Positions 37,398 to 45,852 of a DNA stretch of 64,000 nucleotides are shown here, in pieces. Location: assembly GCA_034430895.1 (NCBI GenBank), contig DAOUDW010000109.1, positions 1 to 64,000 of the forward strand. Reading direction: 5' to 3'. How positions within the stretch are numbered: position 1 is the first letter of the stretch; the number at the start of each line of letters is the position of its first letter. A program made the translations under genes and the position numbers. Origin of the DNA: WVZH01 sp034430895 (GTDB taxonomy: Bacteria > Chloroflexota > Anaerolineae > Anaerolineales > E44-bin32). The notes below the pieces were generated by a model. The model saw only the letters and a program-made list of their open reading frames with translations, ran no database searches and was not told where the DNA came from.

Positions 37398-39649
37398 CGG
37401 CATCCGCGCTGGTCCGACGGACGAAGCATTTATACCTCCCCCTGGCGCTCGTTTTGGCGATCGCGCTTATCTTTTCGGCCAGCATTCAAGAAGCCCGCTG
37501 GACGCGGCATGAGGTATCCTATGCCCTGATTTCCTTGCTGGCCATCATCGTTGGGGCCGCAACTGCCGTTTCAAGATTCCGAATCAGAACTATCGTCTCA
37601 TACCACCTGGTATTGTCCATCATCGTCGCCTCCGAAGCGGTTGGGCGTTTTTTTCCGTTTCGAATGATTTTCAACAACGAACTGCAGATCAGTGCCACCC
37701 AATTCATGAACATCCAGATCACGAATTTGCTCGACCGTATTTACTATTGGATCCTGGCGATCATCAACCGCCAGGAAATCTTTGACAAAGGATATGTACT
37801 TTTCTGCATTGTTTTCCTTCTCTGGAACGGTCTGGTGTGGTTTATGTGGTCTTTCATTCGCGAGAAGCGCGTATTCGAAGGCATGGTGCTGCTGGGATTG
37901 ATACTTGGCGTGAATATCCATCAAGGTGCGAAGTCGACGAGCCCGCTGGTAACTTTCACCGCACTCACTTGCTTTCTACTCACTTTCATGGCGTATTCCC
38001 GCACGCACAGCGATTGGCGCAGTCGGATGGTCGACCACCCGGACCTCCAATCGGATTGGAGTTTTACTACCGTTGTTCTTACTGGAGTAATCCTGATTTT
38101 CGTTGTCATCTTCCCCCTTCTAACGACACCCGAAGGCTGGCAGAAAATCGGTGACTTCCTGGATCAATTTCAGATCGAGCCAATAATGGACGATTCCTTG
38201 TTGCCGGATGCCCCCCGTGTTGGCCGAGAGCGCATCACCGCCTACACACCGGACATGAGCACAATCGGCACACCGCTGCAAGAGGGCACAAGTACGGTTA
38301 TGCGAGTGCGCCTGAGTGACCCCGTACCGCCGCCGCCTGAATTGAATATTCAAACTGTCTCGATACCAAGGCATTATTGGCGCAGTGCAGTCTATGGGGA
38401 ATATACCGGAAGCGGATGGCTTCCTGTCGAATCGCGGACCATTATTGATTCGATCCCCGATGCCAGAACCGAAGCACCGGAAGGCCGATATTTCCTCCGA
38501 CAAATTTTCTGGATTATCGCAGAGCACAGTGATACGCTTTATTCGGTCAACCGACCGGTGTGGGGTGATATCAACGTACAGCTTGTCTCAATTGGTCCAG
38601 ATGACACGTTAACCTCCGGGTATACCAATCGCTACGTCGTCTCATCCTTTGCCGTCGATATTACCAGCCGTGAACTTGCTTCCGCCGCGTCGACGTATCC
38701 GCAGGAAATCACAGAGACCTATCTGCAATTGCCCAACACCATCACCGAGCGCACGCGAGAGTTAACCGAGCGAATCGCCTTCGGTGCCGAGTCAAATTAC
38801 GAAATCGTAAAGCGGATCGAGGAATATCTGCGCAATAACTACACCTACAACCTGGATGTCCCACTTGTTCCTGAAGGAAGGGATGCCGTTGATTATTTCC
38901 TTTTTGACGCGCCCGGCGGGTTTTGCAGCCATTATGCATCTGCGATAGTCGTTATGCTGCGTACACAAGGCATTCCCGCTCGTATCGTTACCGGGTATTC
39001 GATGGGTGAATTTGATCATCAAGTGAATGAATACCGTGTACGGGTAAATAACGCACATGCCTGGGCAGAAGTCTACTTTAGCGGATATGGGTGGATCGAA
39101 TTCGAACCCACTACAACACAGGAAACCTTCGACCGCAATCTGACATATGAAGATTTTGAAGATATCATCGACGTCGAAATCGAAGAGCCCGCTATCCATT
39201 ATGTACCTAGGGACCTGGCACACACCATCATGCGCATATCCCTTACCATCCTCGGCATTGGAGGTGGATTGCTTCTCTATCGAAGATCGGATTTTACCCG
39301 CAAGTCTCCGCGCGAGAATATCGAAACTCTTTATACACATATTCGCCGATCACTGAGATCGTTGGGCTATACGGCCTCACAAAGCACCACACCCAACGAA
39401 TTTCTGGCTCGCTATACGCCCGTGTTATCAAACCATGCCCGGATTCAGGAAGCGCTTTCAGAAAGCACATCGGTCTATCTGAAAGCCAGATTCAGCGCCC
39501 TGGATATTAATGAAGATGCAGCACGCAGGCTTCGGGCTTTGTGGCGTAAAACGCGACGACAACGCTGGGCATTGTGGATCCGTCGTTTTTATCATCAACA
39601 TTTGTCCAGGTTCGTTCCCCATAATAGACGAGATGCAAAAGCCGCATAG
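37394..39649 (+). CDS. TgpA-type membrane transglutaminase-like protein
   Basis: 751 residues. About six N-terminal membrane helices (to residue 235), an extracytoplasmic transglutaminase-like domain, one further helix near 615-632, and a C-terminal DUF4129-like cytoplasmic part. The catalytic residues are Cys511 (GGFCSHYA) and His555 (NAHAWAEV). The third position is Glu571 (FEPTTT) instead of the more usual Asp, a variant also common in the family. Role unknown; similar proteins act at the cell envelope. Co-transcribed with the DUF58 gene. The 285 bases after it contain only a 6-bp hairpin. Confidence 0.9.
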   Translation: MTASALVRRTKHLYLPLALVLAIALIFSASIQEARWTRHEVSYALISLLAIIVGAATAVSRFRIRTIVSYHLVLSIIVASEAVGRFFPFRMIFNNELQISATQFMNIQITNLLDRIYYWILAIINRQEIFDKGYVLFCIVFLLWNGLVWFMWSFIREKRVFEGMVLLGLILGVNIHQGAKSTSPLVTFTALTCFLLTFMAYSRTHSDWRSRMVDHPDLQSDWSFTTVVLTGVILIFVVIFPLLTTPEGWQKIGDFLDQFQIEPIMDDSLLPDAPRVGRERITAYTPDMSTIGTPLQEGTSTVMRVRLSDPVPPPPELNIQTVSIPRHYWRSAVYGEYTGSGWLPVESRTIIDSIPDARTEAPEGRYFLRQIFWIIAEHSDTLYSVNRPVWGDINVQLVSIGPDDTLTSGYTNRYVVSSFAVDITSRELASAASTYPQEITETYLQLPNTITERTRELTERIAFGAESNYEIVKRIEEYLRNNYTYNLDVPLVPEGRDAVDYFLFDAPGGFCSHYASAIVVMLRTQGIPARIVTGYSMGEFDHQVNEYRVRVNNAHAWAEVYFSGYGWIEFEPTTTQETFDRNLTYEDFEDIIDVEIEEPAIHYVPRDLAHTIMRISLTILGIGGGLLLYRRSDFTRKSPRENIETLYTHIRRSLRSLGYTASQSTTPNEFLARYTPVLSNHARIQEALSESTSVYLKARFSALDINEDAARRLRALWRKTRRQRWALWIRRFYHQHLSRFVPHNRRDAKAA

Positions 39650-39829
39650 CTACCCCAAGACATTCAATCTGAGGCGGAGATCTGAGAAGAGATAAGCTGA
39701 TTCTCTGATATGACGTGCATCATTACGTTTCTATATATAATGTCCAGCACGACAGATGCGTAAAAAATCCCCCCTTTCTCTCCCGGATTTACACCAAAAG
39801 AAGCCGCACCACCTTCCGAATACCCCCAG

Positions 39830-39848
39830 GCCGCTTGGCACGAGCGGC
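39830..39848. repeat. Small hairpin upstream of the kinase-like gene
   Basis: Perfect 6-bp inverted repeat GCCGCT/AGCGGC with a 7-base loop, without a T-tract. It lies between the transglutaminase gene and the first dTMP-kinase-like gene and may be a leader structure or chance. Confidence 0.3.
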
Positions 39849-39934
39849 GAAAACCATTATCATTTCCATTCCTCCGGTATACGATACTACTTCATGCCGT
39901 CAAATCGGGGTTGAGATTACGAGGAGCAAGTAGG

Positions 39935-40696
39935 ATGGCGAAATTAGTAGATGGACGGGCGTTGCCTGGGAAGCTCTTCATCGTTGAAGGAATCGACGGA
40001 TCGGGGAAAAGCACGCAGCTCGACATGCTGCGGAAATGGCTACTCGGTCAGGGGTACTGCGTCGCATTCAGTGAATGGAATTCGTCACCCATCGTACACA
40101 AAACCACAAGACGCGGAAAAAAGAAACGGCTTCTCACCCCGACATCCTTCAGTCTGATCCACGCTGCCGACTTCGCCGATCGAATGGATCGACAAATGCT
40201 GCCGGCACTAAAAGCCGGCGCGATCGTCCTCGCCGACCGATACATCTATACCGCCTTTGCGCGCGATGCTGCCCGCGGAGTCCATCCGGAGTGGGTACGC
40301 TCCGTTTATTCGTTTGCAATCGTACCCACAGTCGCATTCTATTTCCACGTCTCGCTTGATGAAGCATTGGAGCGAATCTTGAGTGGGCGGCCATCTTTGA
40401 AGTGGTATGAAGCCGGAATGGATTTGGGTCTGAGTGACGATCCCTACACGAGCTACAAACTCTTTCAATCGAAAATACTCGATGAATATGAAAGCATGAC
40501 CACCGAATTCAACCTCGAAGTCATCGACGCATCTCTGCCGCTTCTGGAACAACAAGAACTGGTTCAGGAAGTCGTACAAAGCCATCTTGGTGACGCGCTG
40601 CGTACAGAACCCAGTGCCTGGCATCAGGTGCTGACGTCCGAAGGATTGATCGGCCACTATCTCGAAAAAGACAACCCGCGTGAGAGAGCGCCATGA
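39935..40696 (+). CDS. dTMP kinase-like P-loop protein, first of a tandem pair
   Basis: 253 residues from the ATG at 39935, preceded by GAGGAG with 8-base spacing. Walker A is intact, GIDGSGKS at 19-26, and the DRY motif (LADRYIYT) near 100 matches the nucleotide-monophosphate site of thymidylate kinases. The LID region (SGRPSLKWYE) differs from canonical TMK, and the protein is longer than the usual 200-215 residues. It could be the cell's dTMP kinase or a relative with another substrate. It overlaps the next gene by 4 bases; the two are clear paralogs. Confidence 0.82.
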   Translation: MAKLVDGRALPGKLFIVEGIDGSGKSTQLDMLRKWLLGQGYCVAFSEWNSSPIVHKTTRRGKKKRLLTPTSFSLIHAADFADRMDRQMLPALKAGAIVLADRYIYTAFARDAARGVHPEWVRSVYSFAIVPTVAFYFHVSLDEALERILSGRPSLKWYEAGMDLGLSDDPYTSYKLFQSKILDEYESMTTEFNLEVIDASLPLLEQQELVQEVVQSHLGDALRTEPSAWHQVLTSEGLIGHYLEKDNPRERAP

Positions 40697-41481
40697 CGGA
40701 TTTGAAATTCTATGGCCATGGACTTCCTGGGATAAAGAAAAAAAGTCTTCCCGGCAAACTGATCGTGCTGGAAGGTACCGACGGTGTGGGTCGATCCACC
40801 CAGATCGCCTTGCTGCGAGAATGGCTTGAATCAGAAGGCTACGCAGTCGCTGCAACGGGTTTCAAACGGGGCAAGCTCGCGGGGAAAGGAATCAAATCCG
40901 CCATGCTTGGCCACACGCTCAGCGACACGACGATGAACATCTTCTACATAACGGATTTCGCAGATCGTCTCGAGCAGGAAATCATTCCTGCCTTGCGGGC
41001 GAGCTTTGTAGTCTTGCTCGATCGTTATCTCTATTCCATCATCGCCCGCGCACAGGTGCGCGGTGCCGATCCGAGTTGGCTTCGCGATATCTTCGGCTTC
41101 GCCCTGGTTCCCGATATCGTTTTTTATTTGCAAGCCGATCTCACCAATCTTGTGCCTCGCGTGTTGAATGCACGCGGTTTCTCTTACTGGGAGTCCGGTG
41201 TGGACATTCTTCCCGGTCGGGACTATTATGACAGCTACATTGAATATCAGACACGTCTGCTCGCTCAATTTGACTCGATCGCGGACGAATTTGGAATGAT
41301 CCGTGTAGATTCCAACCAAAGCATCCACGATGTGTTCCAAAGCATACAGAAGCAGATCTCTCATACGATCGCGGACATGAAATCCGCCAAGCGATCGAAG
41401 AAAAAGACGGAACCAAAAGATGGAGACAAACAAGGCAAAGGCAGCAAGGGCAAAGTGAGAAAAGGCAAAAAACAGCATTGA
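40693..41481 (+). CDS. dTMP kinase-like protein with altered Walker A, second of a tandem pair
   Basis: 262 residues. The fold matches its upstream paralog throughout (DRYLYS, YWESGVD, then DSYIEYQ). The Walker A reads GTDGVGRST at 28-36: the phosphate-binding Lys is Arg34. That substitution usually lowers or abolishes kinase activity, so it may be a regulatory partner of the intact copy. The last 35 residues are very Lys-rich with scattered Gly, Asp and Glu, suited to binding polyanions such as polyphosphate or nucleic acid. A CHAD gene follows 71 bases later. Confidence 0.8.
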   Translation: MTDLKFYGHGLPGIKKKSLPGKLIVLEGTDGVGRSTQIALLREWLESEGYAVAATGFKRGKLAGKGIKSAMLGHTLSDTTMNIFYITDFADRLEQEIIPALRASFVVLLDRYLYSIIARAQVRGADPSWLRDIFGFALVPDIVFYLQADLTNLVPRVLNARGFSYWESGVDILPGRDYYDSYIEYQTRLLAQFDSIADEFGMIRVDSNQSIHDVFQSIQKQISHTIADMKSAKRSKKKTEPKDGDKQGKGSKGKVRKGKKQH

Positions 41482-41552
41482 TAAACCGAAAAATGGAAAT
41501 CACGCTTCAACATCACCATTAGGCCGACAATCATCACTACGAGGAAAGCGAA

Positions 41553-42788
41553 GTGGAAAAAAGCACCACGAGTCATGAATTGACCCCGGAAGAGAACGAT
41601 ATCCTGGAGCAAATTGCGCAAAAAGGCGATCCGTATTCTCGTCAACTTGCTTGCCTGATCATCTTCTGGAACCAAGGTTTATCCGACGAAGAGATATCTA
41701 CGAAGGCCAAGATTCCTCTCGATGAAGTCCAAGACGCTATTCAAAAGTACAGGGAAAAGGGAACCCTTATTTTCCCAACAGCCCTGGTTGAAGACGCAGT
41801 TGTCGCATTGGTTTCCGGACGAAGCGATGAAACAAAAACCAAAAAACAGAAAGCGCCGGGTGTCCTGGCGGATGACTACATGAGCGAGGCTGGCCGCAAA
41901 GTTCTTCGCTTCTACTTTGGACAAATGTTGGAAAATGAATCAGGAACACGCCTTGGCGAAGACATCGAAGCACTGCACGATATGCGCGTGGCCACACGAA
42001 GGATGCGTTCTGCATCTCGCGTTTTTGGACCTTATTTCAAACAAAAACGGATCAAGCCCTTTATCAAAGGACTTCGACGTACGGGCCGCGCACTCGGACG
42101 AGTTCGAGACATCGATGTATCTTTGGAAAATGCAAGCCGTTACCTCCAACAACTGTCAGAAGACGAGCAGTCTGCATTGGATCCATTACTCGAGCGATGG
42201 CGGCAAAAAAACCAGGATTTGCGTGCATCCATGCTGAATTACCTGGACAGCAAACGCTACAAGACTTTCGTGGATGAATTCAACACATTCCTGGCGACAA
42301 AGGGGGACGGCGCCAAGAAAATCAAGACATCGAAACCAAACACCTATCGGGTTTATCAAGCCGTCCCGATCCTGATTTATAAAAGATATAGCATCCTTCG
42401 CGGGTATGATGAGATCATTAACCAAGCTCAGCTTGAGACGCTGCATGCACTGCGTATCGACGTTAAACGCTTCCGCTATCTTCTCGAATTCGTTCGTGAA
42501 GTAATCGGCCCAACGGGGAAGGATGTTATCCAAGAATGCGTAATCGTACAGGATCATCTGGGCGAGTTGAACGATGCCGATGTTTCCTGCCGAATTCTCG
42601 TTGATTTCCTGGAAGAGTGGCGGAAGAAAGGCCGCCGCGAATCGACCGATATCAGTGGCGTGGCTGATTATCTGGTTTGGCGACAGGTTGAATTACACAC
42701 ACTCATGGAGATATTCCCGGCAACGTGGATCCGATTCATACGGTCCAATATACGCCGTAAACTCGCTAATGCAATTTCAGAACTATAG
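41553..42788 (+). CDS. CHAD domain protein with N-terminal helical domain
   Basis: 411 residues, GTG start with GAGGAAAG upstream. Residues 10-75 look like a winged-helix or sigma-like helix-turn-helix segment (GLSDEEISTKAKIPLDEVQDAI). The CHAD domain runs from about 110 to the end, with the conserved HDMRVATRRMRSA helix, the GRVRDIDV block and a second HALRIDVKRFRY helix. CHAD domains bind inorganic polyphosphate with these Arg/Lys surfaces. There is no CYTH domain. The pairing with two kinase-like proteins suggests a polyphosphate-related nucleotide function, which is inference. Confidence 0.88.
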   Translation: MEKSTTSHELTPEENDILEQIAQKGDPYSRQLACLIIFWNQGLSDEEISTKAKIPLDEVQDAIQKYREKGTLIFPTALVEDAVVALVSGRSDETKTKKQKAPGVLADDYMSEAGRKVLRFYFGQMLENESGTRLGEDIEALHDMRVATRRMRSASRVFGPYFKQKRIKPFIKGLRRTGRALGRVRDIDVSLENASRYLQQLSEDEQSALDPLLERWRQKNQDLRASMLNYLDSKRYKTFVDEFNTFLATKGDGAKKIKTSKPNTYRVYQAVPILIYKRYSILRGYDEIINQAQLETLHALRIDVKRFRYLLEFVREVIGPTGKDVIQECVIVQDHLGELNDADVSCRILVDFLEEWRKKGRRESTDISGVADYLVWRQVELHTLMEIFPATWIRFIRSNIRRKLANAISEL

Positions 42789-42877
42789 GCTGACGCGTGG
42801 AAGTGAAGGGAATCCTGTGCGTTGTATACGAATCGCGATAGGATCGTCCCGTAAGATCTATCACAACGGAGTAAGAA

Positions 42878-43531
42878 ATGATTCTGGTTCTACTCGGCCC
42901 CCCCGGCGCCGGTAAGGGGACGCAAGCCGAACGCTTGCAGGAGACCTTCAGCCTGGTCCATGTAGCCAGTGGAGATTTGTTCCGCGAGAACCTGCGTGAA
43001 CAGACGGAGTTAGGTATCCTGGCGCAAAAATATATGGATCAGGGAAAGTTGGTTCCAGATGATGTTACCATCGGTATGGTCCACGCCCGCCTCGAACAAC
43101 CCGATTCTGCAAAAGGTGTCATCCTCGACGGTTTCCCACGAACGATCCCGCAAGCACGCGGTCTCAACCAGATGCTCGATGATACAGGCCGAGAATTGGA
43201 TGCCGTCCTGCATATTGCTGTACCTGATGAAGAATTACTCCGACGCTTATCCGGACGATGGATTTGTGAGAATTGCCAGACCCCCTATCACGACCTATCC
43301 AAACCGCCGCAAAAAGCGGGCGTATGTGACATGTGCGGCGGGAGGTTGTATCAGCGCGATGACGATAAACCGGAAACCGTGCGCGCCCGTCTTAAGGTAT
43401 ACCACGAGCAGACCTCCCCGCTCATCGAATTCTATCGTGAATCAGGCCATTTGCGAGAAGTGGATGGCGCGGGAGACATCGACGCCGTATGGCAGGCATT
43501 AAAAGAAAGCGTACAAGCACTCGAATCCTAG
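42878..43531 (+). CDS. adk: Adenylate kinase
   Basis: 217 residues. P-loop GPPGAGKG at 7-14, DGFPRT, and a long LID with four zinc-type Cys (CENC...CDMC), as in Gram-positive enzymes. It converts AMP and ATP to two ADP. Start chosen at the ATG with GGAG ten bases upstream. It lies 89 bases after the CHAD gene on the same strand, not in the ribosomal-protein cluster where adk usually sits. Confidence 0.96.
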   Translation: MILVLLGPPGAGKGTQAERLQETFSLVHVASGDLFRENLREQTELGILAQKYMDQGKLVPDDVTIGMVHARLEQPDSAKGVILDGFPRTIPQARGLNQMLDDTGRELDAVLHIAVPDEELLRRLSGRWICENCQTPYHDLSKPPQKAGVCDMCGGRLYQRDDDKPETVRARLKVYHEQTSPLIEFYRESGHLREVDGAGDIDAVWQALKESVQALES

Positions 43532-43637
43532 GAACGGGAGCACTCAATCGGAACCCCATGTGTGGATTTTCGATTCAACCTCCTGCATAAAAGTGCCTTT
43601 CGGATCTAGAATTTAAGATTGTCGGACAAATTCCATA

Positions 43638-43761
43638 CTTATCCCCCTTTCACGGGGGAAGAAGGAATCTCTTCTTAATACTCACTTTCCAAAATGAGAA
43701 TCCTGATTCTCCTCTCACCCCCCGTTCGCCCCCCCGTTGGGGGGACAACAGGGGGTAAGTA
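43638..43761. repeat. Palindrome-rich noncoding element with imperfect terminal inverted repeats
   Basis: The ends ACTTATCCCCCT and AGGGGGTAAGT are inverted copies with one extra base. Inside are three hairpins: CCCCC/GGGGG around a 6-base loop near 43645-43660, GAGAATC/GATTCTC at 43696-43711, and CCCCCC/GGGGGG around GTT at about 43730-43744. The layout resembles a small non-autonomous element or a REP-type palindrome. It occupies most of the 337-base gap between adk and lipM, in which I see no gene. Confidence 0.5.
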
Positions 43762-43855
43762 AAAAACAATTTTCAACACACTTTACACCAAACAATCTTA
43801 CGAATACATTTATCCCTCTATCACGACGATTCCCTACGTCTTGTCTCATCGTGGG

Positions 43856-43861
43856 TATAAT
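43856..43861 (+). promoter_or_regulatory. Predicted -10 box of lipM, leaderless layout
   Basis: Perfect TATAAT seven bases before the GTG at 43869. No good -35 box is visible at normal spacing, and no ribosome binding site lies between box and start codon. Confidence 0.5.
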
Positions 43862-43868
43862 CCTATCT

Positions 43869-44699
43869 GTGAATGAAACGGCCCCATTAAATTGGCGACT
43901 TCTGCGTTCCCATCCCGTCTCTGGCCCCGAGAACATGGCGGTCGATGACGCCATTCTCCAGGCCGTATGCGAACAGAAATCCCCTTGCACCTTACGGCTG
44001 TACGCCTGGCAACCTCCGTGTTTATCCCTCGGCTATGCCCAACCTTTCCAGGATGTCGATTATTCTCAGCTTCAGGATCACGGGTGGGATATCGTTCGTC
44101 GCCCTACCGGAGGACGGGCGATCCTTCACACCGACGAGTTGACCTACGCACTCATCGCCCCGGACGATCACCCCGGTTTCTCTGGAGGTGTTCTGGTCAG
44201 TTACAAGAAGATAAGCAAGGCTCTTGTCCTTGCCCTTGAAATTCTGGGATTGGACGTGAACGTTTCTCCCGATAAAGCGCTCCCGGAAGGACAGCGTAAG
44301 GAACCGATTTGTTTTCAATCCCCAAGCGCCTACGAAATTACTGTACAGGGTAAGAAAATCGTGGGTAGTGCACAGCTTCGCCGACGAGGGGCTGTCTTGC
44401 AGCACGGCAGCCTGCCCCTCTGTGGAGATATTTCACGAATATGCCATGTCCTTGCATATCCAAGCGAAGCTGCACGCCAGGCAGCTATTCGCCGCGTACG
44501 AATGCAATCCGCTACCATCGAGGATGTCCTGCACTCGAATGTAGGATGGGAATCTGCTGCGCAAGCACTCACACAGAGTTTCGAACGCGAATTGGGATGG
44601 ACATTCATTGAAGGAGATTTATCGCTGTACGAAGAGGACATTAGCCGATCGTTGATCCAATCGCGCTATGCCTCGCAGGAATGGACGCGCCGAATCTGA
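43869..44699 (+). CDS. lipM: Octanoyltransferase LipM / lipoate-protein ligase A family
   Basis: 276 residues from the GTG at 43869; the open frame continues upstream into the repeat element, which is not coding. Family blocks: ENMAVDDAI, RRPTGGRAILH, ICFQSPSAYEI and GKKIVGSAQ with the conserved Lys, then LQHGSL. The Cys in ICFQSPS matches the acyl-carrying Cys of LipM, so octanoyl transfer from ACP is favoured over ATP-dependent lipoate ligation. It would supply lipoyl groups for the glycine cleavage system or 2-oxoacid dehydrogenases. lipA is not in the window. Confidence 0.82.
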   Translation: MNETAPLNWRLLRSHPVSGPENMAVDDAILQAVCEQKSPCTLRLYAWQPPCLSLGYAQPFQDVDYSQLQDHGWDIVRRPTGGRAILHTDELTYALIAPDDHPGFSGGVLVSYKKISKALVLALEILGLDVNVSPDKALPEGQRKEPICFQSPSAYEITVQGKKIVGSAQLRRRGAVLQHGSLPLCGDISRICHVLAYPSEAARQAAIRRVRMQSATIEDVLHSNVGWESAAQALTQSFERELGWTFIEGDLSLYEEDISRSLIQSRYASQEWTRRI

Positions 44700-44765
44700 C
44701 GCCAGATCGTTCGATTTGTTGACCCTACCGGATCTCACTTGTGACATTCTGGAATGAAGTAAATA

Positions 44766-45482
44766 TCAGGGCGCAGCTGGCGATTCTAACGTAGGCGTAG
44801 CGCTTGGTGTAATCAATGGGGGTTCCGCTTCGTCTGAGAAGATCACATCCGAAAACCCCAGGGCATGTAAAAACGAATATAGATAATTTTCAGCGTTGAT
44901 CGAGGCTTGCTCGAGAATGCTATCCTCCAATGCGGCACGAAGAATTTTTTCTTCAGCAGCCTGACGAGCCGCCGTCTCGAGACTCACATCCCCTCGGGTA
45001 AAAAATCCCTTCTCGCGATCGTAGATGTATGATTTCTCGTTATCGAGCGTGGCGACGAATACTTCAGATTCGGGCAAGACGATATGAACGCTGCCCAAAT
45101 CGTCCATCCAGACACTGTCCAGATCGATTTTATCCAGATCGACGCCTGCGATAACCGTCCCATGAGCTACCAGGAGAAGTCGATCCCCAAAGAGGAAACC
45201 AAATGGTCCCTGTCCGGTTTCAGCCACGATAATCTTCTCAACCGAGTAATGGATCGTCTCCAGGCGCGCCAACGAACGTACTTCGCGCACGATCGTAATG
45301 GGATCGGGGATGATCGTTGGCGTGGGATTCAGAATGCGAGCAACTTGTGTGCCCAGATCCTCACGAAGTTCGCTCACCGGCGCGGTGATCGCTCGAAAAC
45401 CAGAGACAAGCGCAAAACCCACCGCTCCAATGATAAGAACAATAACGATGATAACAATCCAGATAACCCTTTTCATCTCCAT
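44766..45482 (-). CDS. DUF4230 family membrane-anchored protein
   Basis: 238 residues from the ATG at 45482 (or 236 from 45476). One membrane helix at about 6-30, then a DUF4230 domain with YSVEKII, the GFLFGDRLLLVAHG block and the VDLDKIDLDSV strand. The C-terminus ends in a Pro/Thr/Ser tail. DUF4230 has no established function. A TATAAT ends six bases before the ATG, so the mRNA may be leaderless. The open frame runs further upstream to 45665 but that part lies over the divergent gene's promoter and start. Confidence 0.85.
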   Translation of the reverse strand: MEMKRVIWIVIIVIVLIIGAVGFALVSGFRAITAPVSELREDLGTQVARILNPTPTIIPDPITIVREVRSLARLETIHYSVEKIIVAETGQGPFGFLFGDRLLLVAHGTVIAGVDLDKIDLDSVWMDDLGSVHIVLPESEVFVATLDNEKSYIYDREKGFFTRGDVSLETAARQAAEEKILRAALEDSILEQASINAENYLYSFLHALGFSDVIFSDEAEPPLITPSATPTLESPAAP

Positions 45483-45488
45483 GATTGA

Positions 45489-45518
45489 ATTATAACCCAG
45501 CTGATTGCTTCTTGTCTC
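45489..45518 (-). promoter_or_regulatory. Predicted DUF4230 promoter, leaderless layout
   Basis: On the - strand, GAGACA (45518-45513), an 18-base spacer and TATAAT (45494-45489), then six bases to the ATG at 45482. Its -35 box overlaps that of the divergent DUF503 promoter. Confidence 0.5.
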
Positions 45519-45540
45519 GCTATCACTTCCAAGATACACT
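45512..45540 (+). promoter_or_regulatory. Predicted DUF503 promoter, leaderless layout
   Basis: TTGTCT at 45512-45517, a 17-base spacer, TACACT at 45535-45540, then six bases to the ATG at 45547. There is no ribosome binding site. Confidence 0.5.
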
Positions 45541-45546
45541 GGGATT

Positions 45547-45831
45547 ATGCATATTCTCGCACTGACGATTGAGCTGAACCTTCCAGGGTGCACCTCACTG
45601 AAAGACAAACGCAGACGCATCAAACCCCTGCTCACCCGGTTGAACCGCGAATTTAACACATCCACGGCTGAGATCGATCACAATGACCGGCACACTTCTA
45701 CCGTCATTGCCTGTGTCGTCGTGAGTAATGCCTCCCGACACGCACAACGCGTGCTCGCCAAAATTCCAGGGTGGATTACAAAATACCGACCCGATCTTCA
45801 AGTCGTTGACGAAATCCTTACCGTTTTGTGA
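45547..45831 (+). CDS. ylxP: DUF503 family protein (YlxP)
   Basis: 94 residues, normal length. The pattern IELNLPGCTSLKDKRRRIKPL followed by the ending DEILTVL-type tail is the DUF503/YlxP signature, with its basic first helix. In Bacillus, ylxP lies between infB and rbfA; here that position is empty and the gene is 29 kb away next to DUF4230. Its function is poorly defined, with a suggested link to ribosome or RNA processes from its usual location. An SDR gene follows 21 bases later. Confidence 0.85.
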   Translation: MHILALTIELNLPGCTSLKDKRRRIKPLLTRLNREFNTSTAEIDHNDRHTSTVIACVVVSNASRHAQRVLAKIPGWITKYRPDLQVVDEILTVL

Positions 45832-45852
45832 TCCAATTCAACAGGAGGCACA

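Noticed and set aside
42878..43531. adk as part of a displaced ribosomal-protein cluster
   Set aside because: No secY, map, infA or ribosomal protein gene is nearby.
43638..43761. Reading the C/G-rich hairpins as a Rho-independent terminator for adk
   Set aside because: The stems are not followed by a T-tract on the + strand and the flanking inverted ends suggest an element instead.
43737..43868. Extension of LipM through the palindromic element
   Set aside because: The added residues are not part of the family and are encoded by the repeat; family homology begins just after the GTG at 43869.
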